DNA of 64,000 nt, taken from contig VXOR01000022.1 of assembly GCA_009840005.1 (NCBI GenBank), forward strand, positions 1 to 64,000. Reading direction: 5' to 3'. The position numbers were made by a program, and so were the translations under genes. Below are positions 8,549 to 17,788 of the stretch, piece after piece (position 1 is the stretch's first letter; every line of letters starts with the position of its first letter). Origin of the DNA: Gemmatimonadota bacterium (GTDB taxonomy: Bacteria; Latescibacterota; UBA2968; UBA8231). The notes under the pieces were generated by a model that was given only the letters and a program-made list of their open reading frames with translations, was not told the DNA's origin and made no database searches.

Positions 8549-9457
8549 ATGAAGTATCGGTTCATACTGATCGTCTGCTTGGCAACGCTGGGGCTGGCCG
8601 TCGCTGGCTGGGGGCAAGCCGGAGGTAAAATCGCATTTATCTCCGGTCGCGACTCTGGTCGCGAAGAACACCACCATGACGTGTGGATTATGAATGCGGA
8701 TGGGAGTGACCCCGTAAACCTGACCCAAGGACGGCATTGCGCTAGCCCGGCTTGGTCCCCGGATGGCACGAAGATCGCCTATATCGGCGACGTTTTTGAC
8801 GATGATCAGTACGGTGGGGAGATTTGGTTGATGGATGCCGACGGCGGCAATCCACAGCAGCTAACAGACGATTCAGTCGATAGAACACGTCTTTCGTGGT
8901 CTGAAGATGGAAGTAGCATTTACTATACCGCGCGGACTACGGATGGTCCGAGGAACCGCCCTAGTACGTTTGTTTTGGCGCTGGACGGAAGTGGCTCCTC
9001 GTTCGTGGAGGACTGGGGGGAGGTGCCCCATCACCGTCGCTCCAGTCGTTCCCCAGACGGAACCAAAGAAGCAGTTATCATGTTACGGGCAGCAGGGGAC
9101 GAAGAGGGCCATGTCCGTCTCTTTGTCCGTGATGCCAGTGAAGACGAGTTTATCTTCCGGCCTACCGACGAGAACCTAGGTATTCTCCTGCCTGACATAT
9201 TCCAGAGCGATGAGACCGTGAGTGATCAGACAATTACAATTCGCCCTACTTGGTCGCCCGATAGCATGAGAATAGCCTTCTCTTCTCGCGACGGTCTCAT
9301 TTGGGCCGTTGATCTAGACGGGAGCAACTTGGTTGAACTGACCAACGGCTTAGGTGGAAACTCTCCTGCTTGGCAACCGGCTATCCCCGCTGCTACAAGC
9401 GTCGAATCCCAATCTTGGGGACGGATCAAATCGCTGCTTTCAACAGCTATCCGTTAA
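8549..9457 (+). CDS. Secreted TolB-like WD40/PD40 beta-propeller protein
   Basis: A 302-residue protein with a signal peptide (MKYRFILIVCLATLGLAVAGWGQA, hydrophobic from about 4 to 19), then repeated PD40-type blades: IWLMDADGGNPQQLTDD, SPAWSPDGTKIAYIGD and TWSPDSMRIAFSSRDGLIWAVDLDG are the typical SPDGxxIAF and DxDGxNxxxLT motifs of the TolB propeller. It is shorter than TolB and has no N-terminal TolB domain or neighbouring tol-pal genes, so it is not the Tol-Pal protein; periplasmic or extracellular binding is likely. I choose ATG 8549 for its signal peptide and the AGGAG 7 bases upstream. Transcription is predicted from the sigma-54 promoter at 8477. Confidence 0.85.
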   Translation: MKYRFILIVCLATLGLAVAGWGQAGGKIAFISGRDSGREEHHHDVWIMNADGSDPVNLTQGRHCASPAWSPDGTKIAYIGDVFDDDQYGGEIWLMDADGGNPQQLTDDSVDRTRLSWSEDGSSIYYTARTTDGPRNRPSTFVLALDGSGSSFVEDWGEVPHHRRSSRSPDGTKEAVIMLRAAGDEEGHVRLFVRDASEDEFIFRPTDENLGILLPDIFQSDETVSDQTITIRPTWSPDSMRIAFSSRDGLIWAVDLDGSNLVELTNGLGGNSPAWQPAIPAATSVESQSWGRIKSLLSTAIR

Positions 9458-9468
9458 TCGCGCCTCAT

Positions 9469-9500
9469 GCGTAGGGCGGTTCGCAAGCCCAACCCTACGC
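9469..9500. terminator. Hairpin between convergent genes
   Basis: GCGTAGGG (9469-9476) and CCCTACGC (9493-9500) form an 8-bp stem in the gap between the convergent TolB-like and permease genes. There is no T-run, so it may act as a weak bidirectional terminator or be a member of a dispersed repeat family; I cannot separate these. Confidence 0.4.
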
Positions 9501-9582
9501 GCCCTTCCGCTCCAACTCCGCCTTATCTTGGACCCGCTGATCAAGAGAAGGCGGGAGCACAACCCCCGTCTCTATCGGCTGC

Positions 9583-10536
9583 CTATTGATGCGCTCGGTT
9601 AATCAGCACCGCACTCAAGATCAACGCCCCCCGCACCACGAGTTGCCAGTATTCGCTGATGTTCATCAGCGTCATGCCGTTGACCAAGATGCCCAAGAAC
9701 ACCACGCCGATCAGGGTGCCGCGTATCTGACCCTCGCCGCCCATCAAGCTGGTGCCGCCGATGATGACTGCGGCGATCACGTCCAATTCCCACCCCCTAG
9801 CCGTCGTCGCCGCGCCGGACATGATCTCGGCCGACTGCATGATGCCGGCCAGCGCCGCCAAAAAGGCGACAATCGCCATGACGGTGATCTTGATTTTGCC
9901 GACCTCGATGCCGCTCAATCGTGCGGCCTCGGCATTGCCGCCCACTGCGTAGATCGAGCGCCCCAGCGTGGTGTAGCCCATCAGGAAATGCGTCGTCAGA
10001 AAGACCAACGCGAAGACGAGCGCCGGAAAGGGCACTCCGAGGAGATAACCGCCGCCCAAGAAATTGTACCACTCGGGAAAGGGGGTCAGCGGAAATCCCC
10101 CGGTGATGAGTTGCGCCGATCCGGTCAAGACCGTCATCCACGCTAGGGTGATGATAAAGGTCGGCACCCCGAAGCGCACGCGGATAAACCCGCTCAGGGC
10201 ACCGACGCTTAGGCCGACTAGTAGGGCCGCTAGCATGGCTACGGGTACTGCCAATTCCACCGCTAGCCCAGCCCCGGCCAAATGCTGCGTTACATAGGCG
10301 GTCAGGCAGCCGGCAAAAGCCACTGCCGACCCCACGCTCAGGTCGATTTCCCCAGAGATGATGACCATCGTCATGCCAAAGGCAATAATGCCCTGCATGG
10401 ACACGTTGCGCAGCACGTTGAGCAGATTGTCCACGGAAAAAAATCCTTCGGCCTCAAACGCCAAGATCGCGCAGAGGACGAAGAGAATGATCTCCATAAT
10501 CGAGCGCTTTACCCACGCCATAAGCCGTTCACGCAT
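9583..10536 (-). CDS. Ribose/xylose-type ABC transporter permease
   Basis: A 317-residue inner-membrane permease of the RbsC/XylH/AraH family. About 8-10 hydrophobic segments are visible, and the diagnostic block MVIISGEIDLSVGSAVAFAG follows the second. The conserved AAVIIGGTSLMGGEGQIRGT segment near residue 250 contacts the ATPase. It overlaps the ATPase gene by 8 bases and is last in the operon substrate-binding protein, ATPase, permease, an order that allows coupled translation. One permease gene suffices, since this family forms homodimers. The sugar or sugar-like substrate is not determined. Confidence 0.94.
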   Translation of the reverse strand: MRERLMAWVKRSIMEIILFVLCAILAFEAEGFFSVDNLLNVLRNVSMQGIIAFGMTMVIISGEIDLSVGSAVAFAGCLTAYVTQHLAGAGLAVELAVPVAMLAALLVGLSVGALSGFIRVRFGVPTFIITLAWMTVLTGSAQLITGGFPLTPFPEWYNFLGGGYLLGVPFPALVFALVFLTTHFLMGYTTLGRSIYAVGGNAEAARLSGIEVGKIKITVMAIVAFLAALAGIMQSAEIMSGAATTARGWELDVIAAVIIGGTSLMGGEGQIRGTLIGVVFLGILVNGMTLMNISEYWQLVVRGALILSAVLINRAHQ

Positions 10537-12025
10537 TGCGGGCCGCCCCCATGCAGCGCAGCGCCAGCTCGTCGGCGCTGATTTCTCCGGGCCGCACTTG
10601 GCCCTCGATCCGTCCCTCGCGCATGATTAAGATCCGGTGGCAAACTTCGACCAGTTCTTCCAACTCGGTCGAGACAAAAAGCGAGGCAATGCCTTGGCGG
10701 CTCAAATCCCACATGGCCTCAAAAATCTGCTGCTTGGCCTGCACATCTACGCCGCGCGTCGGCTCGTCGAAGAGGATGACCCGCGGACGATTGCCCAGCC
10801 AATTGCCCAGTACCACCTTTTGCTGATTGCCGCCGCTCAGCACCGAGACGGGGGCCTCGGTGTCGGCGACTTTGATTTCGAGTTGGGTTACTAGTGCATC
10901 TACTACGGATTGCTCTTCCACGCGGGTGATATATCCCCGGCGGGCGATCCGGCCCATGCTCGCCAAGCACATATTGGCGCGGATGCTATGCGCTTGGATC
11001 AGGGCCTCTTCCTTGCGGTTTTCAGGCGTAAAGGCCAAGCCCTGCGCCTTCATTTTCGGGGGGGTTGGCGCTTGTACGCGCTGGCCTTGGATCAATATCT
11101 CCCCGTGGTCGCAGGCGTCTGCGCCGAAGAGGGCGCGCAGCAGTTCGGTGCGGCCCGCGCCCAACATCCCGGCAATGCCGAGGATTTCGCCTTCGTAGAG
11201 CGCGAAGCTCACATCGGTGAAGGAGTCCCCGCACGACAAGCCCTGCACCTCCAGCACTGGAGTCGCGCCCGGCTGCAAATCATCCGGCCGCTCCTGCTGT
11301 GCAACTTCGCCGAACATCATTTGCACGATCTCCGCGATGCTCGTCTCCCGCATCGCCACCGTGCCGATGTGATGCCCGTCGCGCAGCACCGTGACTCGGT
11401 CGGCGATGGAGTGCAATTCCTGTAGGCGGTGAGAGATGTAGATGATTGCCACGCCCGCTGCCGCCAGCCCTTTGACCACGCGGAAGAGCTGTTCGGTCTC
11501 GTGCGTCGCCAGCGCCGAGGTCGGCTCGTCGAGGATGAGCACGGCCGGGTCAAAGGACATGGCCTTGGCGATCTCGACGATCTGCTGCTGCGCCACCCCC
11601 AAATCGCCGGTGCGCGCCCGGACGTCGATGGCGACTCCCAGCCTCGCGAGAACCGCCTCGGCCCGTGCGTAGGTTGCCGTCCAGTCGATGAGTCCGCGCC
11701 GCTTCGGCGTCCGGCCCAGCAGGATATTCTCGGCCACCGTCAGCCCTGGCACCAAGCTTAGTTCCTGATAGACCATGGCGATGCCATAGTCAAAGGCGTC
11801 CTGCGGCGAGCGCAGCGCGACCGGCACCCCGTCGCAGAGAATGCGCCCCCTGCTTGGAGCGACCGATCCGGCTAGGATCTTGACCAGCGTACTTTTGCCA
11901 GCGCCGTTTTTGCCGATTAGCGCGTGGACCTCGCCGGGGGCAAACCCCACCGAAACCTCGTCGAGTGCCACCGTCCCTGGGTAATCCTTGCCGAGGTTTT
12001 CGACTGCTAGTTTGAAGGAGCTCAC
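10529..12025 (-). CDS. Sugar ABC transporter ATP-binding protein (two ABC domains)
   Basis: A 498-residue RbsA/XylG-type ATPase. I start it at GTG 12025, inside the stop of the upstream gene (GTGA overlap), because the family opening SSFKLAVENLGKDYPG begins there. Domain 1 has Walker A GKNGAGKST (about 38-46) and ILDEPTSAL; its signature motif is the degenerate GVAQQQIVEIAKAM. Domain 2 has the degenerate GMLGAGRTEL in place of Walker A but a full LSGGNQQKV and LFDEPTRGVD. This asymmetry is normal for the family. It powers uptake with the adjacent permease and binding protein. Confidence 0.94.
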   Translation of the reverse strand: MSSFKLAVENLGKDYPGTVALDEVSVGFAPGEVHALIGKNGAGKSTLVKILAGSVAPSRGRILCDGVPVALRSPQDAFDYGIAMVYQELSLVPGLTVAENILLGRTPKRRGLIDWTATYARAEAVLARLGVAIDVRARTGDLGVAQQQIVEIAKAMSFDPAVLILDEPTSALATHETEQLFRVVKGLAAAGVAIIYISHRLQELHSIADRVTVLRDGHHIGTVAMRETSIAEIVQMMFGEVAQQERPDDLQPGATPVLEVQGLSCGDSFTDVSFALYEGEILGIAGMLGAGRTELLRALFGADACDHGEILIQGQRVQAPTPPKMKAQGLAFTPENRKEEALIQAHSIRANMCLASMGRIARRGYITRVEEQSVVDALVTQLEIKVADTEAPVSVLSGGNQQKVVLGNWLGNRPRVILFDEPTRGVDVQAKQQIFEAMWDLSRQGIASLFVSTELEELVEVCHRILIMREGRIEGQVRPGEISADELALRCMGAARNA

Positions 12026-13008
12026 TGATTGCCGAGGGCGATCAGGTCCGCAAGCCGCGAGCCAAAAGCTCGCACGCCGTCCGGGTCGCGGCGCGCCACG
12101 AGCACCCCGTCCATCACTACCTTGGCCGCGACCTCCTGACCTTTGAGCGCCGCGATGGCTAGCTCCATGGCCCTTGTGCCCAATTCGAAAGGGGTCTGGG
12201 TGGTGAGGGCCTGCAAGATGTTGTCCTCGGCGAGCATGAATTCGACGAGCTGCTGACTGGCATCGGTGCCAAAGACGACTACCTTCCCCTCGCGGCCGGC
12301 GTTTTTGACCGCCATTACCGACCCGACGGTGCCGCCTTCGTTGGCCGACCAGATGATGTCGATTTCTGGATGGGCCGTGAGAATGTCTCCGGCTTTCTTG
12401 AGCGCCATCTCCGGTAGCCAAGCGTCCTGCTCGGCGACGAATTCCACGCCGGGCAACTGCCCGACCACCTCGACAAAGCCGTTGCGGCGTGCGTCGCTTT
12501 GCTCGGCGAGTTGGGACTTGAAGGCGAGGGTTGCGATTTTGGCTTGCCCGCCTAGCTGCTCTTCGATGTAGCGCCGCGCTACAAGCCCGGTCTGTCGGCC
12601 CAAGTCCCCTTGGTCGCTCTCGATATAGGCGACGGGGATATCCCCCTCTACCGTTGTATTGTACGTCACCACCGCGATGCCAGCGTCTTTGGCCCGCTGC
12701 AAGGCAGTGGCTGAAGCCTTGGCACTCAGCGGCGAGATCACAATGGCATCGACGCCGCGCGCGATATAGGTGTTGACTAGCTGAATTTCCTTGTCCGGCT
12801 TATTCGCGCTATTGGCCAGCAGCAGCTCGACGCTCGCTTTGTCAGCCGCGTCTTGCATCCCAAACTGGATCAGGCGGAAGAACTGATCCTCCTGAAAGAC
12901 GATCCCGGCGATTTTGAGTTTTTTCTCTACTGGTGCTTCCTGCTGATCGCCGCAGCTTAGGGCGACTAACCCCAAAACGGCTGCGATAGTCCATCGGCGC
13001 AATTTCAT
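12022..13008 (-). CDS. Sugar ABC transporter substrate-binding lipoprotein
   Basis: A 328-residue periplasmic-binding protein of the RbsB-like family (type I fold). The N-terminus is a lipoprotein signal with lipobox VALSC, so Cys19 would be lipidated. The core shows KIAGIVFQEDQFFRLIQFG, GVDAIVISPLSAKA and the hinge region IGAxxD-like GTDASQQLVEF. First gene of the importer operon, with GTGA overlap into the ATPase gene. Ligand unknown; the ABC family carries pentoses, ribose, autoinducer-2 and related polyols. Confidence 0.92.
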   Translation of the reverse strand: MKLRRWTIAAVLGLVALSCGDQQEAPVEKKLKIAGIVFQEDQFFRLIQFGMQDAADKASVELLLANSANKPDKEIQLVNTYIARGVDAIVISPLSAKASATALQRAKDAGIAVVTYNTTVEGDIPVAYIESDQGDLGRQTGLVARRYIEEQLGGQAKIATLAFKSQLAEQSDARRNGFVEVVGQLPGVEFVAEQDAWLPEMALKKAGDILTAHPEIDIIWSANEGGTVGSVMAVKNAGREGKVVVFGTDASQQLVEFMLAEDNILQALTTQTPFELGTRAMELAIAALKGQEVAAKVVMDGVLVARRDPDGVRAFGSRLADLIALGNQ

Positions 13009-13048
13009 GGGTACCTCTCTGAGCGTGTTGTTGCGTTTAACGGCTCCG

Positions 13049-13942
13049 TTAGGGACGTAGGTGTTTTTCCAGCCACGGAAAAATGATGCGCTGCTGAGCG
13101 GGCATTAGAACGAGATGGCCACTTTGGTGCCAAATCAACTCTTTGGGCTGGGGCAAAACGGCATATAACTCTTCTACCGCCGCCTTGGTCGCGTACTCGT
13201 CTTCGGTGGCATTGACCATCAGGACTGGTGCCGAGACGCGCGGAGCAAAGTTGAGTGAATTGGCAAATCGGCCGAATGGCCCCATGGTCGGGAATTCTCC
13301 GGCTGCTGTAACGACGAGTACTAGCCCGGCTAGGCGAGGGTCAAGCCCGGCGGCGCGGATGCCGATAAGGCCGCCCATGCTTTCGCCCATCACTGCGATG
13401 CGCGTCGTATCGACCTGCGAGCGCGTATAGAGATAGTCAATAGCTCGGCGCGTATCGGTCGCCTGCTGGATCGTGCGTTCACGCCATTCGTATAGCCCCA
13501 TGTCTTTGTTTTGTTCGGGGTCGAAGCGTTCGCCGTAGCCATAGGCGTCAATGGCCAAGGCGCAATACCCAGCCTGTCCTAGAATATCCAGCCAGGAACG
13601 GACCCAGTGGTGGTCGATGCCTTGTGAGCCATTGTTGCCGTGCAGCAAGATGACGGTGGCGCAAGCGGAGTCGTCGCGCGGATAGGCGAACAGGCTGGGG
13701 ACGACTTCGTTGTGGCTCGAACGGAAATGGACCTTATCGACTGCGTAGGGGTGCTGTGGATCGTAGATCTGCGTATCGAGTACTTTGGCGTGCAGCGGCA
13801 AGTCTGGATCGTAGGCGTAATAATCTGCGACGCGGGCAAAGGTGGGGCCGTCAATAGGCGTCCGGTCGTCTGCTGCGTCTTGGGCGGTAAGCGGGCAACA
13901 GGTTGCACAAAGCACGATGAGTATGCGTGCAAAAAGGGCCAT
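13049..13942 (-). CDS. Secreted alpha/beta hydrolase (esterase)
   Basis: A 297-residue serine hydrolase. Residues 1-20 form a signal peptide (hydrophobic segment ending at LTAQ). The nucleophile elbow GESMGG puts Ser at 188, the acid is D248 in NATEDEY and the base H276 in HQSGH; HGNNGSQG near 101-108 shapes the oxyanion hole. It resembles the acetyl-xylan-esterase/dienelactone-hydrolase-like group. It lies 40 bases downstream of the sugar importer start region on the same strand, so it may be transcribed ahead of the importer and supply the sugar it takes up; this is inference. Confidence 0.85.
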   Translation of the reverse strand: MALFARILIVLCATCCPLTAQDAADDRTPIDGPTFARVADYYAYDPDLPLHAKVLDTQIYDPQHPYAVDKVHFRSSHNEVVPSLFAYPRDDSACATVILLHGNNGSQGIDHHWVRSWLDILGQAGYCALAIDAYGYGERFDPEQNKDMGLYEWRERTIQQATDTRRAIDYLYTRSQVDTTRIAVMGESMGGLIGIRAAGLDPRLAGLVLVVTAAGEFPTMGPFGRFANSLNFAPRVSAPVLMVNATEDEYATKAAVEELYAVLPQPKELIWHQSGHLVLMPAQQRIIFPWLEKHLRP

Positions 13943-13956
13943 CTCGTATGTCTATC

Positions 13957-14001
13957 TTATCCTTGCGTCAGTTGTAGGTTGAACAATGCCAACAACGGAC
14001 T
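13957..14001 (-). pseudogene. C-terminal remnant of a third peptide-binding protein gene
   Basis: The 14 residues SPLLALFNLQLTQG followed by TAA match the ends of both intact binding proteins upstream (LLVLLNLQPVQG and LLVLLNLQPTRG). No further similarity continues on the 5' side, so only the tail of a third paralogue remains. It sits 68 bases after the stop of the first intact copy. Confidence 0.6.
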
Positions 14002-14069
14002 CCGACATTCGCACGGCCCCATCCACGACCGCGATGTGGAGATGCTGCCGCGACTTGGAGCGATCAGGA

Positions 14070-15857
14070 CTATCCCTGTACTGGCTGCAAATTGAGCAAT
14101 ACCAACAGCCACACTCGGTGCCAATAGGCACTGTTGATGTACGGGCTGTATTCCGAGGGCCAGTTGCGCCAGTAGGTTTGGTTGTGTGGAATGCGGTGAT
14201 ACCACTGCAAGAGCGGGATCGCCGGCAGTTCGGCCAGCCAGATTTCCATGGCTTGGCGATACAATTGCACCAGCTGCGGATCGCGCGGCGAGACTTCCGC
14301 CATCTGATCGACGATCCGGTCGAATTCCTCGTTCTGCCAGCGCCAGACGGACTCGGCGGGCTGGCCGGTTGGCTGCACGAAGCGGCTGTGATAGAGCCGC
14401 AGCGTAAAATACGGATCACGCACGCTGCCGGCGTGCCCAGTGATAAAAGAGCGTGCCGTGCCGTGCGATATGCGGGTGAATGTGTCTGGGGTATTGCGAA
14501 AGTCGGCGTCAAAACCTGCTTGCTCTAGCTGGGCGACCAAGACCGGCGTTATGTCTTGGAAGATCGGGTAGATGTCGATGAGCATTTCAAACGGCTCGCC
14601 GTCCTTGGTCCAATAGCCATCGGCGGACCGCTGCCAGCCCATGCTCCGCATCAGGGCCGCGCTCTTGTCTAGGTCAAAGACGCCTATTTCGTATTCCTCT
14701 AACAAATCCTCGACCTCACTGAAATACGGCCTAAGGGCCGGGTAGTCGGGCAAGGGCAGGAGCGTAAAAATTCCGGCTCCCTGCCAGCCCACTTCCACTA
14801 ATTGCTGGCGGTTGATGGCATAGTTGATCGCCCGCCGCACATCGACATCTGCAAAGGGGGCTTCTAGGTTGTTAAAGCCCAGCGAAATGGGCCAGAAATC
14901 GACGTAGCCGTACGGCGGCTGGCGCCCGGTCCAAGTCGTCACCTTGGGATTTTTGTCGAGTACGGTCAGGATGTTGGGCGGACGCAGGTCGAGGCTGGTG
15001 TCAATGTGGTTGGTAATCAGGTTTTGGACGCGCTTGGCTTCCTCCATGTAAGGCAGGTAGATGATGCGCTCGACTTTGGGCAGGGATTGGAAGCCGGTAG
15101 CCGCGGCCCACCAGTCTGGCCGCAGGTCCCAGATGCGCTGTTGCGGCGTGGAGAGCACCAGCTTGTACGGCCCGGAAAACACGGGCCAGCCTTTTTGCGG
15201 ATCAAAGTTGGTAAAGGTGTCTGGCGACTGCCCTTCCCACACGTGCTTGGGCACAATCGGCACCCCATTGCCGAAGTTGTGGGTGAAATACGAAAATACA
15301 AAGCGCGGGTTGGGGGCCGTCAGCGCGATGTGCGCCGTCAGGCTATCGACGGCCACGGCCTCTTGGACCCAGTTTTTCAGGTCGGTTGAATAGGCCAACA
15401 AAGGCGCGTTCTGCCGCAGCATGTTGATCGTAAAAACCAAGTCGTGCGCCGTCCACGGCATGCCGTCGCTCCACGTAACCCCCGGGCGAATGGTGATTTC
15501 CACTTCGGTATAGGCGTCGTTGAAGCGGTGATCCGTGGCGATCCAAGGAATCAGCTTGCCCTCGAAGGCATTGTAAAAGTACAACGGCTCAAAAACAAAA
15601 TTGTACCCGGTGCGTGAGGTGGATTCCGTCCGATAGGGGTTGAAGGTATTGTAGTCTTTGATCTGCCCGGCGCACGTGCCGCTTTCGGCGCAATCCATGA
15701 TCAAGGTGCGGTTCCGTGGAACCTGTATAAGTGCTGATCCCTCGACCTCGGCGTCCTCGCGCTGGCCGACCGCGTCCGAGGGCTGTTGGTCGGAGGGGGT
15801 GTCGCCGCAGCCGCTGAGCAGCCACGCACTGAGCAATGTGCAAACGATGCGTTTCAT
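14070..15857 (-). CDS. Peptide/oligosaccharide ABC transporter substrate-binding lipoprotein (SBP_bac_5)
   Basis: A 595-residue extracellular solute-binding protein of family 5 (DppA/OppA type). Lipobox LLSGC gives lipidation at Cys17. Family landmarks are visible: TGYNFVFEPLYFYNAFEGKLIPWIA, ITIRPGVTWSDGMPWTAHDLVFTIN and VRRAINYAINRQQLVEVG. It is longer than DppA because of a segment rich in aromatic residues after the second lobe. A close paralogue lies immediately upstream on the same strand. No OppBCDF-type permease or ATPase gene is in the window, so both are orphan binding proteins here. Confidence 0.92.
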   Translation of the reverse strand: MKRIVCTLLSAWLLSGCGDTPSDQQPSDAVGQREDAEVEGSALIQVPRNRTLIMDCAESGTCAGQIKDYNTFNPYRTESTSRTGYNFVFEPLYFYNAFEGKLIPWIATDHRFNDAYTEVEITIRPGVTWSDGMPWTAHDLVFTINMLRQNAPLLAYSTDLKNWVQEAVAVDSLTAHIALTAPNPRFVFSYFTHNFGNGVPIVPKHVWEGQSPDTFTNFDPQKGWPVFSGPYKLVLSTPQQRIWDLRPDWWAAATGFQSLPKVERIIYLPYMEEAKRVQNLITNHIDTSLDLRPPNILTVLDKNPKVTTWTGRQPPYGYVDFWPISLGFNNLEAPFADVDVRRAINYAINRQQLVEVGWQGAGIFTLLPLPDYPALRPYFSEVEDLLEEYEIGVFDLDKSAALMRSMGWQRSADGYWTKDGEPFEMLIDIYPIFQDITPVLVAQLEQAGFDADFRNTPDTFTRISHGTARSFITGHAGSVRDPYFTLRLYHSRFVQPTGQPAESVWRWQNEEFDRIVDQMAEVSPRDPQLVQLYRQAMEIWLAELPAIPLLQWYHRIPHNQTYWRNWPSEYSPYINSAYWHRVWLLVLLNLQPVQG

Positions 15858-15923
15858 GATGGGGTCTCGTCTCGGTTTGGAGTGAGATAATGCCAGCCGC
15901 GCCGATGGAGCGCGATCAAACCT

Positions 15924-17651
15924 TTAACCTCGCGTTGGTTGTAGATTCAACAATACCAAAAGCCACGTCCGGTGCCAGTAGGCCGTATTGATATACGGAT
16001 TGTCCGCCGATGGCCAGTTGCGCCAATAGGTTTGGTTGTGTGGCAAGCGGTGGTAAAATTGCAACAAGGGTACGGCTGGCAGCTCGCGCAGCCAAATCGC
16101 CAGCGCCTCTCTGAACAAGCCCACCAAGCGCGGATCGCGGGGTGCGGTCTGGCCCATCTGATCGACGAGTGCGTCGTATTCGGAGTTTTTCCACCGCCAG
16201 AAGGTCGGCGTCGCCGTACCCGTGGGTTGGGCGAAGCGGCTGTGGTAGAGCCGCAGCGTAAAGTACGGATCGCGCACCGAGCCTCCATTGCCAAATATAT
16301 AAGTTTTGGCCGCGCCCGTGGTCATCCGCGTGTAGTTGTCCGAGGTCATGCGCATGTTGGCCGCAAAGCCAGCCCGCTGCAACTGCTCGACTAAGATCGG
16401 CGCGATGTCTTGGAAGGTTTGGCTGATGTCGAGCAGCATTTTGGCCTGCGTCCCGTCCCGCGTCCAGATGCCCTCGGCATCCCGCTGCCACCCAGACTCC
16501 TGCATCAGAGCCGCGCTGCGAGCTGGATCGAACAGCCCCACCGAATGTTGTTCCAGCAAGTCCTCGACTTCACCCGTGTAGAGCCTGAGCCGAGGAAAGT
16601 CGGGGAACGGCAATAGGGTTGGTCGCCCCGCCCCCTGCCAGCCTACCTCCACTAGCTGCTCGCGGTTGATGGCGTGGTTTACGGCCCAGCGGAAGGCTGG
16701 CTCATCGTAGGGCGGCTCTTGGGCATTGAAGCCCAGCGAAAGGGGCCACCAGTCGAGATAGCCATAGGGCGGTTCTTGGCCACTCCAAGTAGTAACATTG
16801 GAGTTTTGCTCTAGAATCGTGCGGATGTTGGGCGGCAGCATGTCGGCGCACAGGTCCATGGCATTGGTCGCGAGATTCTGGACCTGTTTGGCTTCTTCCA
16901 TGTAGGGCAGATAGATCAGCCGCTCGACTTGCGGTGGCTGGCGAAAGCCGATTTTGGCAGCCCACCAGCCGTCGCGCCGATCCCAGATCCGCTGCTCCGG
17001 CACGGAGTGCGCCAAGCGGTACGGACCGCTTACGACGGGCCAGCCCCGCGCCAGATCGAAATTGGCGAAGGTCTTGGGGTCTTGGCCCTCCCAGATGTGC
17101 CGGGGCACAATCGGCACGCCATTGTCGAAGTTGTGGGTGAAATACGTGAAGACAAAGCGCGGGTTGGGGGCCGTCAATGCAATGTGCGCCGTTAGGCTGT
17201 CGCTGGCCACGGCTGTTTTTACCCAGGTCTGCATATCGACCGCAAAGGTCAGTTCCGGCGCGTGGTCGCGGAGCATGTTAATCGTAAAGACCACGTCGTG
17301 CGCCGTCCATGGCTGCCCGTCGCTCCACTCGACTCCGGGCCGAATTTTTATGGTGACTTCGGTATAATCCTCGTTGTACTCGTCCCCAGTGGCGATCCAG
17401 GGGATGATCTCGTCGCGGTAGGCGTTGTAAAAGTAGAGCGGCTCGTAGAGGAAGTTATACCCCGTGCGCGAGACCTTGCCAGGCAGGTAGGGGTTAAAGG
17501 CGTCGTAGTCCTGGAACTGGCCGCTGCACGTGCCCTGATCAACGCAGTCAGTTACCAAGGTGCGTTCGCGCGGCACGTGTTGCAGGCGACCTTCGCCGCT
17601 ACAAGCAGCGCAGACCAAAGCGAGGATTAGCGAGAAAGCGGGGCGCGTCAA
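15924..17651 (-). CDS. Second SBP_bac_5 substrate-binding lipoprotein, paralogue
   Basis: A 575-residue paralogue of the preceding protein, collinear over its whole length, with the same TGYNFLYEPLYFYNA, IRPGVEWSDGQPWTAHD and FTYFTHNFDNGVPIVPRHIW blocks. I choose TTG 17651: an AAGGAG lies 6 bases upstream, and the resulting N-terminus is a compact lipoprotein signal ending VCAAC. An in-frame GTG at 17693 adds charged residues ahead of the signal. The similarity between the two genes shows a tandem duplication, and the tail of a third copy remains at 13957. The ligands may differ. Confidence 0.92.
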   Translation of the reverse strand: MTRPAFSLILALVCAACSGEGRLQHVPRERTLVTDCVDQGTCSGQFQDYDAFNPYLPGKVSRTGYNFLYEPLYFYNAYRDEIIPWIATGDEYNEDYTEVTIKIRPGVEWSDGQPWTAHDVVFTINMLRDHAPELTFAVDMQTWVKTAVASDSLTAHIALTAPNPRFVFTYFTHNFDNGVPIVPRHIWEGQDPKTFANFDLARGWPVVSGPYRLAHSVPEQRIWDRRDGWWAAKIGFRQPPQVERLIYLPYMEEAKQVQNLATNAMDLCADMLPPNIRTILEQNSNVTTWSGQEPPYGYLDWWPLSLGFNAQEPPYDEPAFRWAVNHAINREQLVEVGWQGAGRPTLLPFPDFPRLRLYTGEVEDLLEQHSVGLFDPARSAALMQESGWQRDAEGIWTRDGTQAKMLLDISQTFQDIAPILVEQLQRAGFAANMRMTSDNYTRMTTGAAKTYIFGNGGSVRDPYFTLRLYHSRFAQPTGTATPTFWRWKNSEYDALVDQMGQTAPRDPRLVGLFREALAIWLRELPAVPLLQFYHRLPHNQTYWRNWPSADNPYINTAYWHRTWLLVLLNLQPTRG

Positions 17652-17788
17652 GAGCTTCTCCTTTTGGCGGTGGTCGCCAAAACGTATCAACACGAGTTGG
17701 GAGGGTCAACCGACTTGAGCGAAGCCTCCAGCCCGCCTATACTACCTCCATTCAATTCCAACCTCCATCAACCACCCCAGGAAAAACC

